A DNA stretch of 5,425 nt, taken from JOPF133 sp052144935 (GTDB lineage: Bacteria > Acidobacteriota > Terriglobia > Bryobacterales > Bryobacteraceae). The translations under genes and the position numbers were made by a program. Positions 1 to 5,425 of this stretch are shown here, piece by piece (position 1 is the stretch's first letter; each line of letters begins with the position of its first letter). The notes under the pieces are model-generated. The model saw only the letters and a program-made list of their open reading frames with translations, was not told the DNA's origin and searched no databases. The stretch covers positions 1 to 5,425 of the forward strand of contig JBKQPR010000159.1 of NCBI GenBank assembly GCA_052144935.1, in the 5' to 3' direction.

Positions 1-12
1 CGGCATTTCGCG

Positions 13-37
13 AATTCCTAACCGAAGGTTAGGAATT
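13..37. repeat. Perfect 11-bp inverted repeat with GAA loop
   Basis: AATTCCTAACC at 13-23 is the exact reverse complement of GGTTAGGAATT at 27-37, with a three-base GAA between them. The hairpin is stable as RNA or cruciform DNA and is far more AT-rich than its surroundings. GAATTC hexamers lie at 12-17 (overlapping the left arm) and at 42-47. No T-run follows on the plus strand, so it is not a classical intrinsic terminator in that direction. It could be an operator for the methylase gene, a stem ending an upstream transcript, or the end of a mobile or palindromic element. The sequence shows the structure only; the role is not known. Confidence 0.75.
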
Positions 38-85
38 GGCGGAATTCTACAATACGCACCCAGCGCCTGTCAACACGGCGTTTGG

Positions 86-103
86 CGGCCTCCGGGGAGG
101 CCG
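86..103. repeat. GC-rich 7-bp hairpin upstream of the methylase
   Basis: CGGCCTC at 86-92 pairs perfectly with GAGGCCG at 97-103 across a CGGG loop. It lies between the first hairpin and the preferred methylase start at 174. If the methylase began at the TTG at position 36, this stem would be inside the coding region. Two strong stems in under 100 bases argue that this stretch is a non-coding leader or an intergenic element. Its function is unknown. Confidence 0.55.
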
Positions 104-173
104 GAATGCGCCGGATCCAAGTAATAGGATGTTTTCGAGTCTGCCCGCCGATAGGTTGAGCGCGGATCGCCAA

Positions 174-1067
174 ATGAACGGAATAGAACCTCAGCGAACA
201 GCCAAGAGCAATCGACGAGGAAATCGTCTGATTGCGTTCGGATGGTACGGCGGAAAGTTCAGCCACCTCGACTGGCTTCTGCCCCTCCTACCCCCGTCCG
301 AGCACTACTGTGAGCCCTTCGCGGGTTCCGCAGCCGTCCTCATCAACCGGAAACCGTCCCCGATCGAGACGTATAACGATATGGATGGCGAAGTCGTCAA
401 TTTTTTCAAGGTGTTGCGCGATCAACGGGAGGAGTTGATGCAGGCTATCGGATTGACTCCGTTCTCGAAACGAGAGTTCGAGTTGGCCATTGCAGAACCG
501 GCAGAAGCCCTTGCGCCAGTCGAACGTGCCAGACGCTTTTACATTCGCGCACGCCAGGTACGTACTGGACTTGCGCAGACCGCCAGCGTTGGGCGTTGGG
601 CACATTGTACTCTCACGAGCCGCGCCGGTATGGCCGGAGCAGTTTCGCGGTGGCTGGGGGCCATCGAGCACCTGCCGGACATCGCCCAAAGACTGTTGCG
701 AGTCCAGTTCGAGAATGCTCCCGCCATCGAGGTCATTGAACGCTACGACAGCAAGGAAACTCTGTTCTACTGCGACCCTCCGTATCCGCACGAAAGCCGT
801 GGTGACAGCAAGGCGTACGCCCACGAGATGAGCGACGACGCACACGGCAGGTTGGCGGAAGTCCTCCGGGGATGCAAGGCCAAGGTGGCGGTATCCAGCT
901 ACCACAGCCCGCTCAATGACAGGATCTTCAAGGGATGGCGTTGCCTCGAGGCTTCTGAAAAGCTCTGCCACTCCGTCAAAACGTTGCGGCAGGAGGTGCT
1001 TTTCGTCAACTATGATCCCGACGACTTGACGCTATGGCTTCAGCCTCGACAAGGGTCGTTGCTCTAG
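174..1067 (+). CDS. D12-class (Dam-like) DNA adenine-N6 methyltransferase
   Basis: The product would transfer a methyl group from S-adenosylmethionine to the N6 of adenine in a short DNA target, acting in the cytoplasm. Numbering here is from the preferred ATG at 174 (297 residues). The SAM-binding motif X-like stretch FGWYGGK is at about 22-28, motif I EPFAGSA at about 47-53, and the catalytic motif IV FYCDPPY at about 198-204. This order is that of the D12/alpha class. The middle (RARQVRTGLAQTAS, then SRAGMAGAVSRWLGAIEHLP) resembles a subgroup often found as lone genes in environmental bacteria and phages, recalled from memory. The frame is open back to a TTG at 36, with another ATG at 129. 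I prefer 174 because the upstream 46 codons look compositionally random, span a hairpin, and would give an unusually long N-terminus. No ribosome binding site decides it. No restriction endonuclease is visible, and the target sequence cannot be read from the protein. Codons end in A or T more often than in the peptidase genes, hinting at transfer. Confidence 0.88.
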   Translation: MNGIEPQRTAKSNRRGNRLIAFGWYGGKFSHLDWLLPLLPPSEHYCEPFAGSAAVLINRKPSPIETYNDMDGEVVNFFKVLRDQREELMQAIGLTPFSKREFELAIAEPAEALAPVERARRFYIRARQVRTGLAQTASVGRWAHCTLTSRAGMAGAVSRWLGAIEHLPDIAQRLLRVQFENAPAIEVIERYDSKETLFYCDPPYPHESRGDSKAYAHEMSDDAHGRLAEVLRGCKAKVAVSSYHSPLNDRIFKGWRCLEASEKLCHSVKTLRQEVLFVNYDPDDLTLWLQPRQGSLL

Positions 1068-1144
1068 TTCGATCGGTGGACTGGCTCTTCGGGGGAGCGA
1101 CAAGGCCTGCCCGGCGGCGCAAGATCGTCCCCGCTCTCCCGTGT

Positions 1145-1150
1145 TACGCT
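1145..1150 (+). promoter_or_regulatory. -10-like element for a probably leaderless M13 peptidase mRNA
   Basis: TACGCT fits the TANNNT pattern of a sigma-70-type -10 box and ends six bases before the ATG at 1157, so transcription would be expected to start at or next to the A of the start codon. The bases between are GCCAGC, with no Shine-Dalgarno sequence. No convincing -35 hexamer is seen about 17 bases upstream. The same arrangement occurs at the M20 gene, which is the main support. Confidence 0.4.
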
Positions 1151-1156
1151 GCCAGC

Positions 1157-3199
1157 ATGAACCGCAAGCTCTGTCTCGCCCTCCTGTTGCCCTGGCTCCT
1201 CGCGGCCCAAGCCCCCGGCGCCGATCGGCCGCTGACCGCCTTGCCCTACACACCCAGTCTGGAGCCAGCTTTTCTCGATCGCTCCGTGGATCCGTGCGTG
1301 GACTTCTTCCACTTCGCCTGCGGCAACTGGATCAAGATGAACCCCATCCCCGGCGACCAGCCGCGCTGGGACGTCTACGGCAAGCTGACAAACGACAATC
1401 TGCGCTTCCTGTGGGGCCTGCTCGAAGAGACCGCCAAGCCCTCGCCATCGCGCACGCCCTCGGAGCAGAAGATCGGCGACTACTTCGCCGCCTGCATGGA
1501 CGAGGCCGCCATCGAAGAGGCCGGCGCCGCGCCGCTCGGCAAGATGCTGGATGAGATCGCCGCCCTCCAAAGCGCCGCCGGCCTTCCGCCGGTTCTCGCG
1601 CGCCTGCACCTGGAGACCTCCGGAAGCGCGCTCTTCGGCTTCGATTCCAACCAGGACTATGCCGATTCCAACCAGGTGATCGCCTTCGCCGAAGCCGGTG
1701 GTTTGGGCCTGCCCGATCGCGATTACTACGTCAACACCGACGCCAAGTCCCAGGAGACGCGCGCCAAATACCTGGAGCACGTGGCGCGCATGTTCCAGTT
1801 GCTCGGCGATTCGGCGGCCACCGCGAAATCCGAGGCGCAGACGGTGATGGATATCGAGACCGCGCTTGCCAAGGCGTCTCTGACCCGCGTCGACAAGCGC
1901 GATCCTTACAAGCTCTTCCACAAGGTGGCGCGCGCCCAATTCCTGGCCCAGACGCCTTCGTTCGGCTGGGCCGCGTATTGGAACGGCCTTGGCTTGCCCG
2001 CTCCCGCCGAAATCAACGTCACCGAGCCCGAGTTCTTCAAAGAGGTCGAGAAGCAGCTCAAGACCCGCCCCATCGCCGATTGGAAGACCTATCTGCGCTG
2101 GCACCTGGTGCACGCCCAGTCGGCCTATCTCTCGAAGGGATTCGTCGAGGCCAGCTTCGATTTCTACAGCAAGTACCTCCGCGGCGTGGCCGAAATGCCG
2201 CCGCGCTGGAAACGTTGTGTGCGCTTCATCGACCGCGATCTGGGGGAGGCCCTCGGCCAGGTCTTCGTCGCCAAGACCTTCAGCGGCGACACCAGGCAAC
2301 GCGCGCTCGACATGACTAAGGAGATCGAGAAGGCCATGGAAGCTGACATTCACCAGCTCGCCTGGATGGGGGAGGCCACCAAGCAGCAGGCCCTGGTGAA
2401 GCTGCACGGCATGGTGAACAAGATCGGATACCCCGACCACTGGCGCGACTACAGCTCCGTGCGCATCGAGCGCGGCGATTTCGCGGGCGACGTGGACCGC
2501 GCCATCGAATTCGAATCGCGGCGGGAGTTGGCGAAGATCGGCAAGCCCGTCGATCACACCGAATGGCAGATGACCCCGCCCACCGTCAACGCTTACTACG
2601 ATCCGCAAATGAACGACATCAACTTCCCGGCCGGCGTGCTGCAGCCCCCGCTCTACGATCCGAAAATGGACGACGCGCCCAACTACGGCAACACCGGCGC
2701 CACCATCGGCCACGAGCTGACCCACGGCTTCGACGACGAAGGCCGCCAGTTCGACGCCAAGGGCAACCTGAAGGACTGGTGGACGGAGAAAGACGCCGCC
2801 GAATTCGTCAAGCGCTCGGCCTGCATTTCGGACCAATACGCGCAGTACACCGTGATCGACGATATCAAGATCAACAGCAAGTTGACCCTCGGCGAGGACG
2901 CGGCCGATCTCGGTGGAACCATTCTCGGCTACATGGCCTGGAAGGACGCGACGCGCGGCCAGGAGCTGAAATCGATCGACGGCTTCACCCCCGATCAGCG
3001 CTTCTTCATCGGCATGGCCCAGTGGGCCTGCGGCGATGAACGCCCCGAGAGCAAGCGCCTCAACGCCATCACCAACCCGCACTCGCCCGACGAGTACCGC
3101 ATCAACGGGGTGGTTTCGGACATGCCGGAGTTCGGCGCGGCTTTCTCCTGCAAAGCCGGCCAGCCCATGGTCCATGCGCCGGCCTGCCGGGTATGGTGA
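1157..3199 (+). CDS. Secreted M13-family (neprilysin/PepO-like) zinc endopeptidase
   Basis: A complete 680-residue protein of normal length for the family, which cuts oligopeptides on the amino side of hydrophobic residues. Residues 1 to about 22 form a signal peptide (MNRK, then a Leu/Ala-rich core, then AQAPGA), so it probably acts in the periplasm or outside. The N-terminal M13 domain runs from about 47 (DPCVDFFHFACGNW) to about 425, and the catalytic domain from about 478 to the end. Visible active-site features are NAYY at 478-481 (substrate backbone binding), the zinc motif HELTH at 519-523 (ligands H519 and H523, catalytic E520), GEDAADLGG with third ligand E580 and D584, and H642 and R648 in HSPDEYR. 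The spacings match neprilysin. Cysteines 47, 55, 113, 354, 556, 625, 665 and 677 correspond to the four conserved neprilysin disulfides, and the chain ends in the family's CxVW. One small deviation is Asp581, where neprilysin has Asn in its GEN motif. The frame is open back to 1034 through the methylase end, but only the ATG at 1157 gives a signal peptide at the N-terminus and a -10 element at the right distance. It appears to have its own promoter and is 89 bases from the methylase stop. Confidence 0.96.
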   Translation: MNRKLCLALLLPWLLAAQAPGADRPLTALPYTPSLEPAFLDRSVDPCVDFFHFACGNWIKMNPIPGDQPRWDVYGKLTNDNLRFLWGLLEETAKPSPSRTPSEQKIGDYFAACMDEAAIEEAGAAPLGKMLDEIAALQSAAGLPPVLARLHLETSGSALFGFDSNQDYADSNQVIAFAEAGGLGLPDRDYYVNTDAKSQETRAKYLEHVARMFQLLGDSAATAKSEAQTVMDIETALAKASLTRVDKRDPYKLFHKVARAQFLAQTPSFGWAAYWNGLGLPAPAEINVTEPEFFKEVEKQLKTRPIADWKTYLRWHLVHAQSAYLSKGFVEASFDFYSKYLRGVAEMPPRWKRCVRFIDRDLGEALGQVFVAKTFSGDTRQRALDMTKEIEKAMEADIHQLAWMGEATKQQALVKLHGMVNKIGYPDHWRDYSSVRIERGDFAGDVDRAIEFESRRELAKIGKPVDHTEWQMTPPTVNAYYDPQMNDINFPAGVLQPPLYDPKMDDAPNYGNTGATIGHELTHGFDDEGRQFDAKGNLKDWWTEKDAAEFVKRSACISDQYAQYTVIDDIKINSKLTLGEDAADLGGTILGYMAWKDATRGQELKSIDGFTPDQRFFIGMAQWACGDERPESKRLNAITNPHSPDEYRINGVVSDMPEFGAAFSCKAGQPMVHAPACRVW

Positions 3200-3373
3200 G
3201 CCGGCACAAATCCGGCCGGAGGAAAGGAACGACGACGGCCGGAACGGCGGTGGTCCTCCACCCTCGTGTGGGGAGTCCCGCTGGCCCTCCCTGTGGCTCG
3301 GCGCCGCGTGATCGGCTGGAGGAATCCTTCGGGACGGCGCAAAAACAACTGCACCGCCGCAACTGCGGGAAGC

Positions 3374-3390
3374 GCCGGCTGAAAGCCGGC
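3374..3390. repeat. GC-rich hairpin, core of a possible REP-like interspersed repeat
   Basis: GCCGGCT at 3374-3380 and AGCCGGC at 3384-3390 are perfect reverse complements separated by GAA. Minor stems flank it: CCGC/GCGG at 3357-3368 and GCCA/TGGC at 3395-3406. Together they make a compact block of about 55 bases with nested palindromes, as in repetitive extragenic palindromic elements. From memory it resembles sequences that recur between genes in acidobacterial genomes, but no second copy exists in this window. It could also act as a transcript-end stem for the M13 gene, although no T-run follows on the plus strand. Confidence 0.5.
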
Positions 3391-3500
3391 TGCAGCCAGG
3401 ATTGGCGGCCCCACGTCAGCCGGCAAAATGTGAAGTTATTGTTGCGCGGTTCCTTGGTTGCTGGCTGCGACTGGTTCTGACGTTCTGTGCGCCCACGCGT

Positions 3501-3520
3501 GCCGGAAGCCTCCGGAAGCC
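3501..3520. repeat. Tandem 10-base direct repeat upstream of the M20 promoter
   Basis: GCCGGAAGCC (3501-3510) is followed immediately by TCCGGAAGCC (3511-3520), identical in nine of ten positions. The next two decamers (GGCGGCCACC and GGCGGCGCCG, 3521-3540) share GGCGGC. The repeats lie about 24 to 43 bases upstream of the -10 box, spaced at one helical turn, which is where an activator or other regulator would bind. In such GC-rich DNA chance is also possible. Confidence 0.4.
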
Positions 3521-3543
3521 GGCGGCCACCGGCGGCGCCGCCG

Positions 3544-3549
3544 TACAAT
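3544..3549 (+). promoter_or_regulatory. -10 element for a probably leaderless M20 peptidase mRNA
   Basis: TACAAT differs from the sigma-70 -10 consensus TATAAT at one position and stands out in a very GC-rich stretch. It ends seven bases before the ATG at 3557, so the predicted transcript would start at the initiation codon. No Shine-Dalgarno sequence lies between (GGTACCC). No good -35 box is present at the normal distance; direct repeats occupy the upstream area instead. Confidence 0.55.
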
Positions 3550-3556
3550 GGTACCC

Positions 3557-4966
3557 ATGCGACTTGCGGGTTTGTTTCTGCTGGGCGGCGCAGTGTGGGG
3601 CGCGGCGTTGGATGACGCCACGAGCCAGTTGAGCCGCGATATCTTTCGCGAGTTGGTCGAAATCAATACCACCGATTCGGTGGGCAACACCACCCAGGCG
3701 GCGGAAGCCATGGCGAAGAGGCTGAAGGACGCCGGCTTTCCGGCCGCGGACATCCAGGTGCTGGGGCCGAACGATCGCAAAGGCAACCTGGTGGCACGCT
3801 TCAGGGGCTCCGGAGCCAGGAGGCCCGTGCTGCTGATCGGTCACCTCGATGTGGTGGAGGCGCGCCGCGAAGACTGGACCACCGACCCCTTCCAATTCGT
3901 CGAGAAGGATGGCTATTTCTACGGCCGCGGGACCCAGGACATGAAGGTGGACGATGCCATTCTGGTGACCACTTTCATCCGCTTCCTTCGCGAGCGATAC
4001 CGTCCGGACCGGGACCTGATTCTGGCCCTGACCGCGGATGAAGAGGGTGGCCAATCGAACGGCGTCCAGTGGCTGCTGAAGAACCACCGGGAGCTGATCG
4101 ATGCCGAGTTCGTGCTCAACGCCGACTCGGGCGGCCTCACCACCATGCACGGCAAGCCCGTGAACGTGGATCTGGAGGCCAGCGAGAAACAGTACGCCGA
4201 TTTCCAATTGACGGCCCTCAACCCGGGCGGCCACAGTTCCCTGCCCACCCCGGATAATGCGATTTATCACATCGCGGACGCCCTTTCGCGGCTGGAGCAT
4301 GCGCCCTTCCCGGTGGAGTTGAACTCGGTGACCCGCACCTACTTCGAACGGCGCGCGCCGCTCGAAACCGGGCAGACCAAAGCCGACATGAACGCCATTC
4401 TGCATACGCCGCCGGACCAGGAGGCGGTGGCGCGGCTGAGCCAGGACCCGCGCTACAACTCCATGCTCCGCACCACCTGCGTGGCCACACGGCTCAGCGC
4501 CGGCCATGCCAACAACGCCCTCCCGCAAACCGCCCAGGCGAACGTCAATTGCCGCATCCTGCCGGGGCACTCGGCCGAGGAGACGCGGCAGGCGCTCGTC
4601 CGCGTGTTCGCCGACCCGAAAGTCGCGGTGCGGTTCGTGGCCACCAATGGCGTCGCGGAAGACCGGGCTCCGGAGGGGAAGGGCTTTCCCACGGTGCTGC
4701 CCCCGGCGGACGTGTTGCGGCCGCTGGAGCGGGTGGCGGCGGAAATGTGGCCGGGCGCGCCGGTGATTCCCGAAATGGAAACCGGCGCTTCCGACAGCGT
4801 CCACACCATGGCCGCCGGCATCCCCAGTTACGGGGTCAACGGCATTGGAATCGACCAGGACGACATCCGCGCGCACGGCAAGGACGAGCGGGTGCGAGTG
4901 GCCTCCTACTTTGAGGGCGTCGACTTCTATTACCGCTTCTTGAAGGCGATGACTGGGGGCCAATAG
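3557..4966 (+). CDS. Secreted M20-family metallopeptidase (M20/M25/M40 type)
   Basis: A complete 469-residue di-zinc hydrolase that should release amino acids or cleave amide bonds of short peptides or N-acyl amino acids. Residues 1 to about 16 are a signal peptide (MRLAGLFLLGG...VWGA), implying export. Active-site residues in family order are GHLDVV with zinc ligand H96 and D98, GRGTQDMK with bridging D128, ADEEGG with catalytic E162 and zinc ligand E163, NADSGG with ligand D190, NPGGHSS with H226 in the dimerisation/lid domain (about 210-330), ETGASDSVH at 408-416, and the last ligand H440 in AHGKDER. All are intact. The third ligand is Asp, as in carnosinase/PepV and Cps1-like members, where carboxypeptidase G2 has Glu. 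The order and the HLDVV, DPF and GRG context look most like the carboxypeptidase S/PM20D1 group, but the substrate cannot be fixed. The start at 3557 is chosen because it puts the signal peptide at the N-terminus and suits the TACAAT box; an ATG at 3548 overlaps that box. It sits 357 bases after the M13 gene with its own promoter. Confidence 0.94.
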   Translation: MRLAGLFLLGGAVWGAALDDATSQLSRDIFRELVEINTTDSVGNTTQAAEAMAKRLKDAGFPAADIQVLGPNDRKGNLVARFRGSGARRPVLLIGHLDVVEARREDWTTDPFQFVEKDGYFYGRGTQDMKVDDAILVTTFIRFLRERYRPDRDLILALTADEEGGQSNGVQWLLKNHRELIDAEFVLNADSGGLTTMHGKPVNVDLEASEKQYADFQLTALNPGGHSSLPTPDNAIYHIADALSRLEHAPFPVELNSVTRTYFERRAPLETGQTKADMNAILHTPPDQEAVARLSQDPRYNSMLRTTCVATRLSAGHANNALPQTAQANVNCRILPGHSAEETRQALVRVFADPKVAVRFVATNGVAEDRAPEGKGFPTVLPPADVLRPLERVAAEMWPGAPVIPEMETGASDSVHTMAAGIPSYGVNGIGIDQDDIRAHGKDERVRVASYFEGVDFYYRFLKAMTGGQ

Positions 4967-5248
4967 CGGCTTGGACGAACTGCCCCGGCCCACAGCGGAG
5001 CTACGGGCGAACTTCCGCGGGACGAGGAAACCGCCGCACGCGGATCTGCCTCTCGCGCTGGCGGGTTTGCGCAATGTATGAGGATTCGATTCGCATGTTC
5101 GCGCTCCGCGGTGTCCATACGGAACCTTCCCGGTGGCGTTTGGGTTCCGTGTTCCCGGGATCTCGCCGAGCGCCGTGCCTTACTCGCCGTGAGCGCGCGC
5201 CATTCCGCCGGGTCCTCCGGCGCATCGAGGCGCCGTGGGAAGTGCTAC
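4967..5248. other. Region without a convincing gene, between the M20 gene and the transposase remnant
   Basis: Open frames of 60-95 codons occur on both strands, but they are rich in Arg, Pro and Ser, have no motif I recognise, and overlap each other in several frames, as expected for GC-rich non-coding DNA. No T-run terminator follows the M20 stop. The only clear structure is the dyad at 5119-5150. The stretch may be scarred DNA left by loss of most of an insertion sequence. Confidence 0.45.
5119..5150. repeat. 8-bp inverted repeat with 16-base loop
   Basis: ACGGAACC (5119-5126) pairs perfectly with GGTTCCGT (5143-5150). The heptamer TTCCCGG also occurs twice nearby (5127-5133 and 5152-5158), inside and just outside the dyad. 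It could be a regulator site, a transcript-end stem, or part of the end of a mobile element. No T-run accompanies it. Confidence 0.45.
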
Positions 5249-5425
5249 TCATGCGCCTCCCTGACCAGCCACGCGTCCACTGGCATCCAGCAACTTTCCG
5301 TATAGCTGCTTCATCCGCTCCTGGCCTTGTTGGCTCTTGCTGCGGCTGACCCGCGCAATTTCTACCACACGCAGCTTGACGCTGCGCGAGCGGTCCCGCA
5401 GTTGCGTACCCGCTCCCTCGGCAAC
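5249..5425 (-). pseudogene. Truncated transposase, ISNCY/ISDol1-like, running off the right edge
   Basis: Read on the minus strand from the window edge, one frame stays open for 58 codons and stops at a TGA at 5251-5249. It contains QLRDRSRSVKLRVVEIAR, then a short basic linker, then ERMKQLYGKLLDASGRVAGQ. This resembles the linker region, rich in basic residues and helical, that follows the first catalytic Asp in DDE transposases of the ISNCY (ISDol1-like) group, where similar R-D-R-x-R-S and Y-x-K-L-L patterns occur. That match is from memory. In intact relatives the protein continues well past this point through the rest of the catalytic domain. Here the similarity ends at about 5260 and a stop follows, with no obvious continuation in the other two frames. 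I therefore call it a decayed, 3'-deleted copy. The 5' part lies outside the window, so it cannot be said whether that part is intact. Confidence 0.5.

Larger units (their letters stand above)
3200..3556. other. 357-base intergenic region between the two peptidase genes
   Basis: I find no convincing gene here; the open frames across it on both strands are arginine- and proline-rich with no recognisable motif. Contents in order: a weak stem GCCGG (3200-3204) with CCGGC (3212-3216) just after the M13 stop, lacking a T-run; a 5-bp hairpin GGTGG (3249-3253) with CCACC (3258-3262); a GC-rich hairpin at 3374-3390; a separated inverted repeat ACGTCAG (3413-3419) and CTGACGT (3477-3483) enclosing an AT-richer patch; 10-base direct repeats at 3501-3520; and the M20 promoter at 3544-3549. 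The length and the stems suggest an interspersed repeat element inserted between independently transcribed genes. Confidence 0.6.

Noticed and set aside
13..37. Integron attC-like site, because the arms include CCTAAC and GTTAGG
   Set aside because: The core seven-mers do not fit RYYYAAC/GTTRRRY at the outer base, the arms are only three bases apart, and no integrase or cassette is present.
288..971. A 227-codon open frame antisense to the methylase
   Set aside because: It has no known motif and directly overlaps the well-supported methylase frame.
1064..3175. A 703-codon open frame antisense to the M13 gene
   Set aside because: It mirrors the GC-rich codon pattern of the real gene, is Gly/Val/Leu/Arg-rich with no domain, and the plus-strand frame has complete, correctly spaced catalytic motifs.
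3200..3216. Intrinsic terminator after the M13 gene
   Set aside because: The stem is only five base pairs and no T-run follows, so it cannot be supported as a terminator.
2995..3426. Minus-strand frames (143 and 148 codons) across the intergenic region
   Set aside because: They overlap the end of the M13 gene and run through palindromic repeat DNA. Their Arg/Pro-rich sequence looks like translated repeats, not a protein.
3416..5074. A 552-codon open frame antisense to the M20 gene
   Set aside because: Same cause: a codon-bias shadow. It covers the intergenic region too and has no recognisable motif.
5074..5349. A 91-codon plus-strand frame near the right edge
   Set aside because: No motif or ribosome binding site, and it is antisense to the transposase-like frame.
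1..5425. CRISPR arrays, tRNA or rRNA genes, riboswitches
   Set aside because: I saw no regularly spaced repeats, no tRNA-type arm pattern and no rRNA-like conserved stretches on either strand.

Overview
The window looks like chromosomal DNA from a high-GC Gram-negative bacterium. The best guess is an acidobacterium of the Solibacter/Bryobacter type. That guess rests on three things: high GC with GC-ending codons, two secreted metallopeptidases of families common in such genomes, and promoters that sit almost directly on their ATG codons with no Shine-Dalgarno sequence. No marker gene is present to prove the taxon.

Layout, left to right. (1) Positions 1-173 hold two strong perfect hairpins (13-37 and 86-103) upstream of a stand-alone D12-class DNA adenine-N6 methyltransferase (best start 174, end 1067). 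(2) An 89-base gap carries a -10-like element that ends six bases before the ATG of a complete 680-residue secreted M13 (neprilysin-like) zinc endopeptidase (1157-3199). (3) A 357-base intergenic region contains a short GC-rich hairpin with the look of an interspersed palindromic repeat, an AT-richer patch, two 10-base direct repeats and a good TACAAT -10 element. (4) A complete 469-residue secreted M20-family metallopeptidase follows (3557-4966). (5) About 280 bases have no convincing gene but one 8-bp dyad. (6) The right edge carries, on the minus strand, the end of what looks like a transposase of the ISNCY/ISDol1-like group, cut short by a stop.

The two peptidases probably act in the periplasm or outside the cell: an endopeptidase that cuts oligopeptides, and an exopeptidase, dipeptidase or amidase that finishes small products. 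Each appears to have its own promoter, so this is a functional neighbourhood and not a demonstrated operon. The methylase has no restriction partner in view and has visibly more AT-ending codons than the peptidase genes. With the transposase remnant at the other end, this suggests the two peptidases sit in a segment with mobile-type sequence on both sides.

I do not see a clearly new multi-gene system. The points most worth checking are the paired leaderless-type promoters, the perfect 11-bp hairpin at the methylase, the intergenic repeat, and the truncated transposase.
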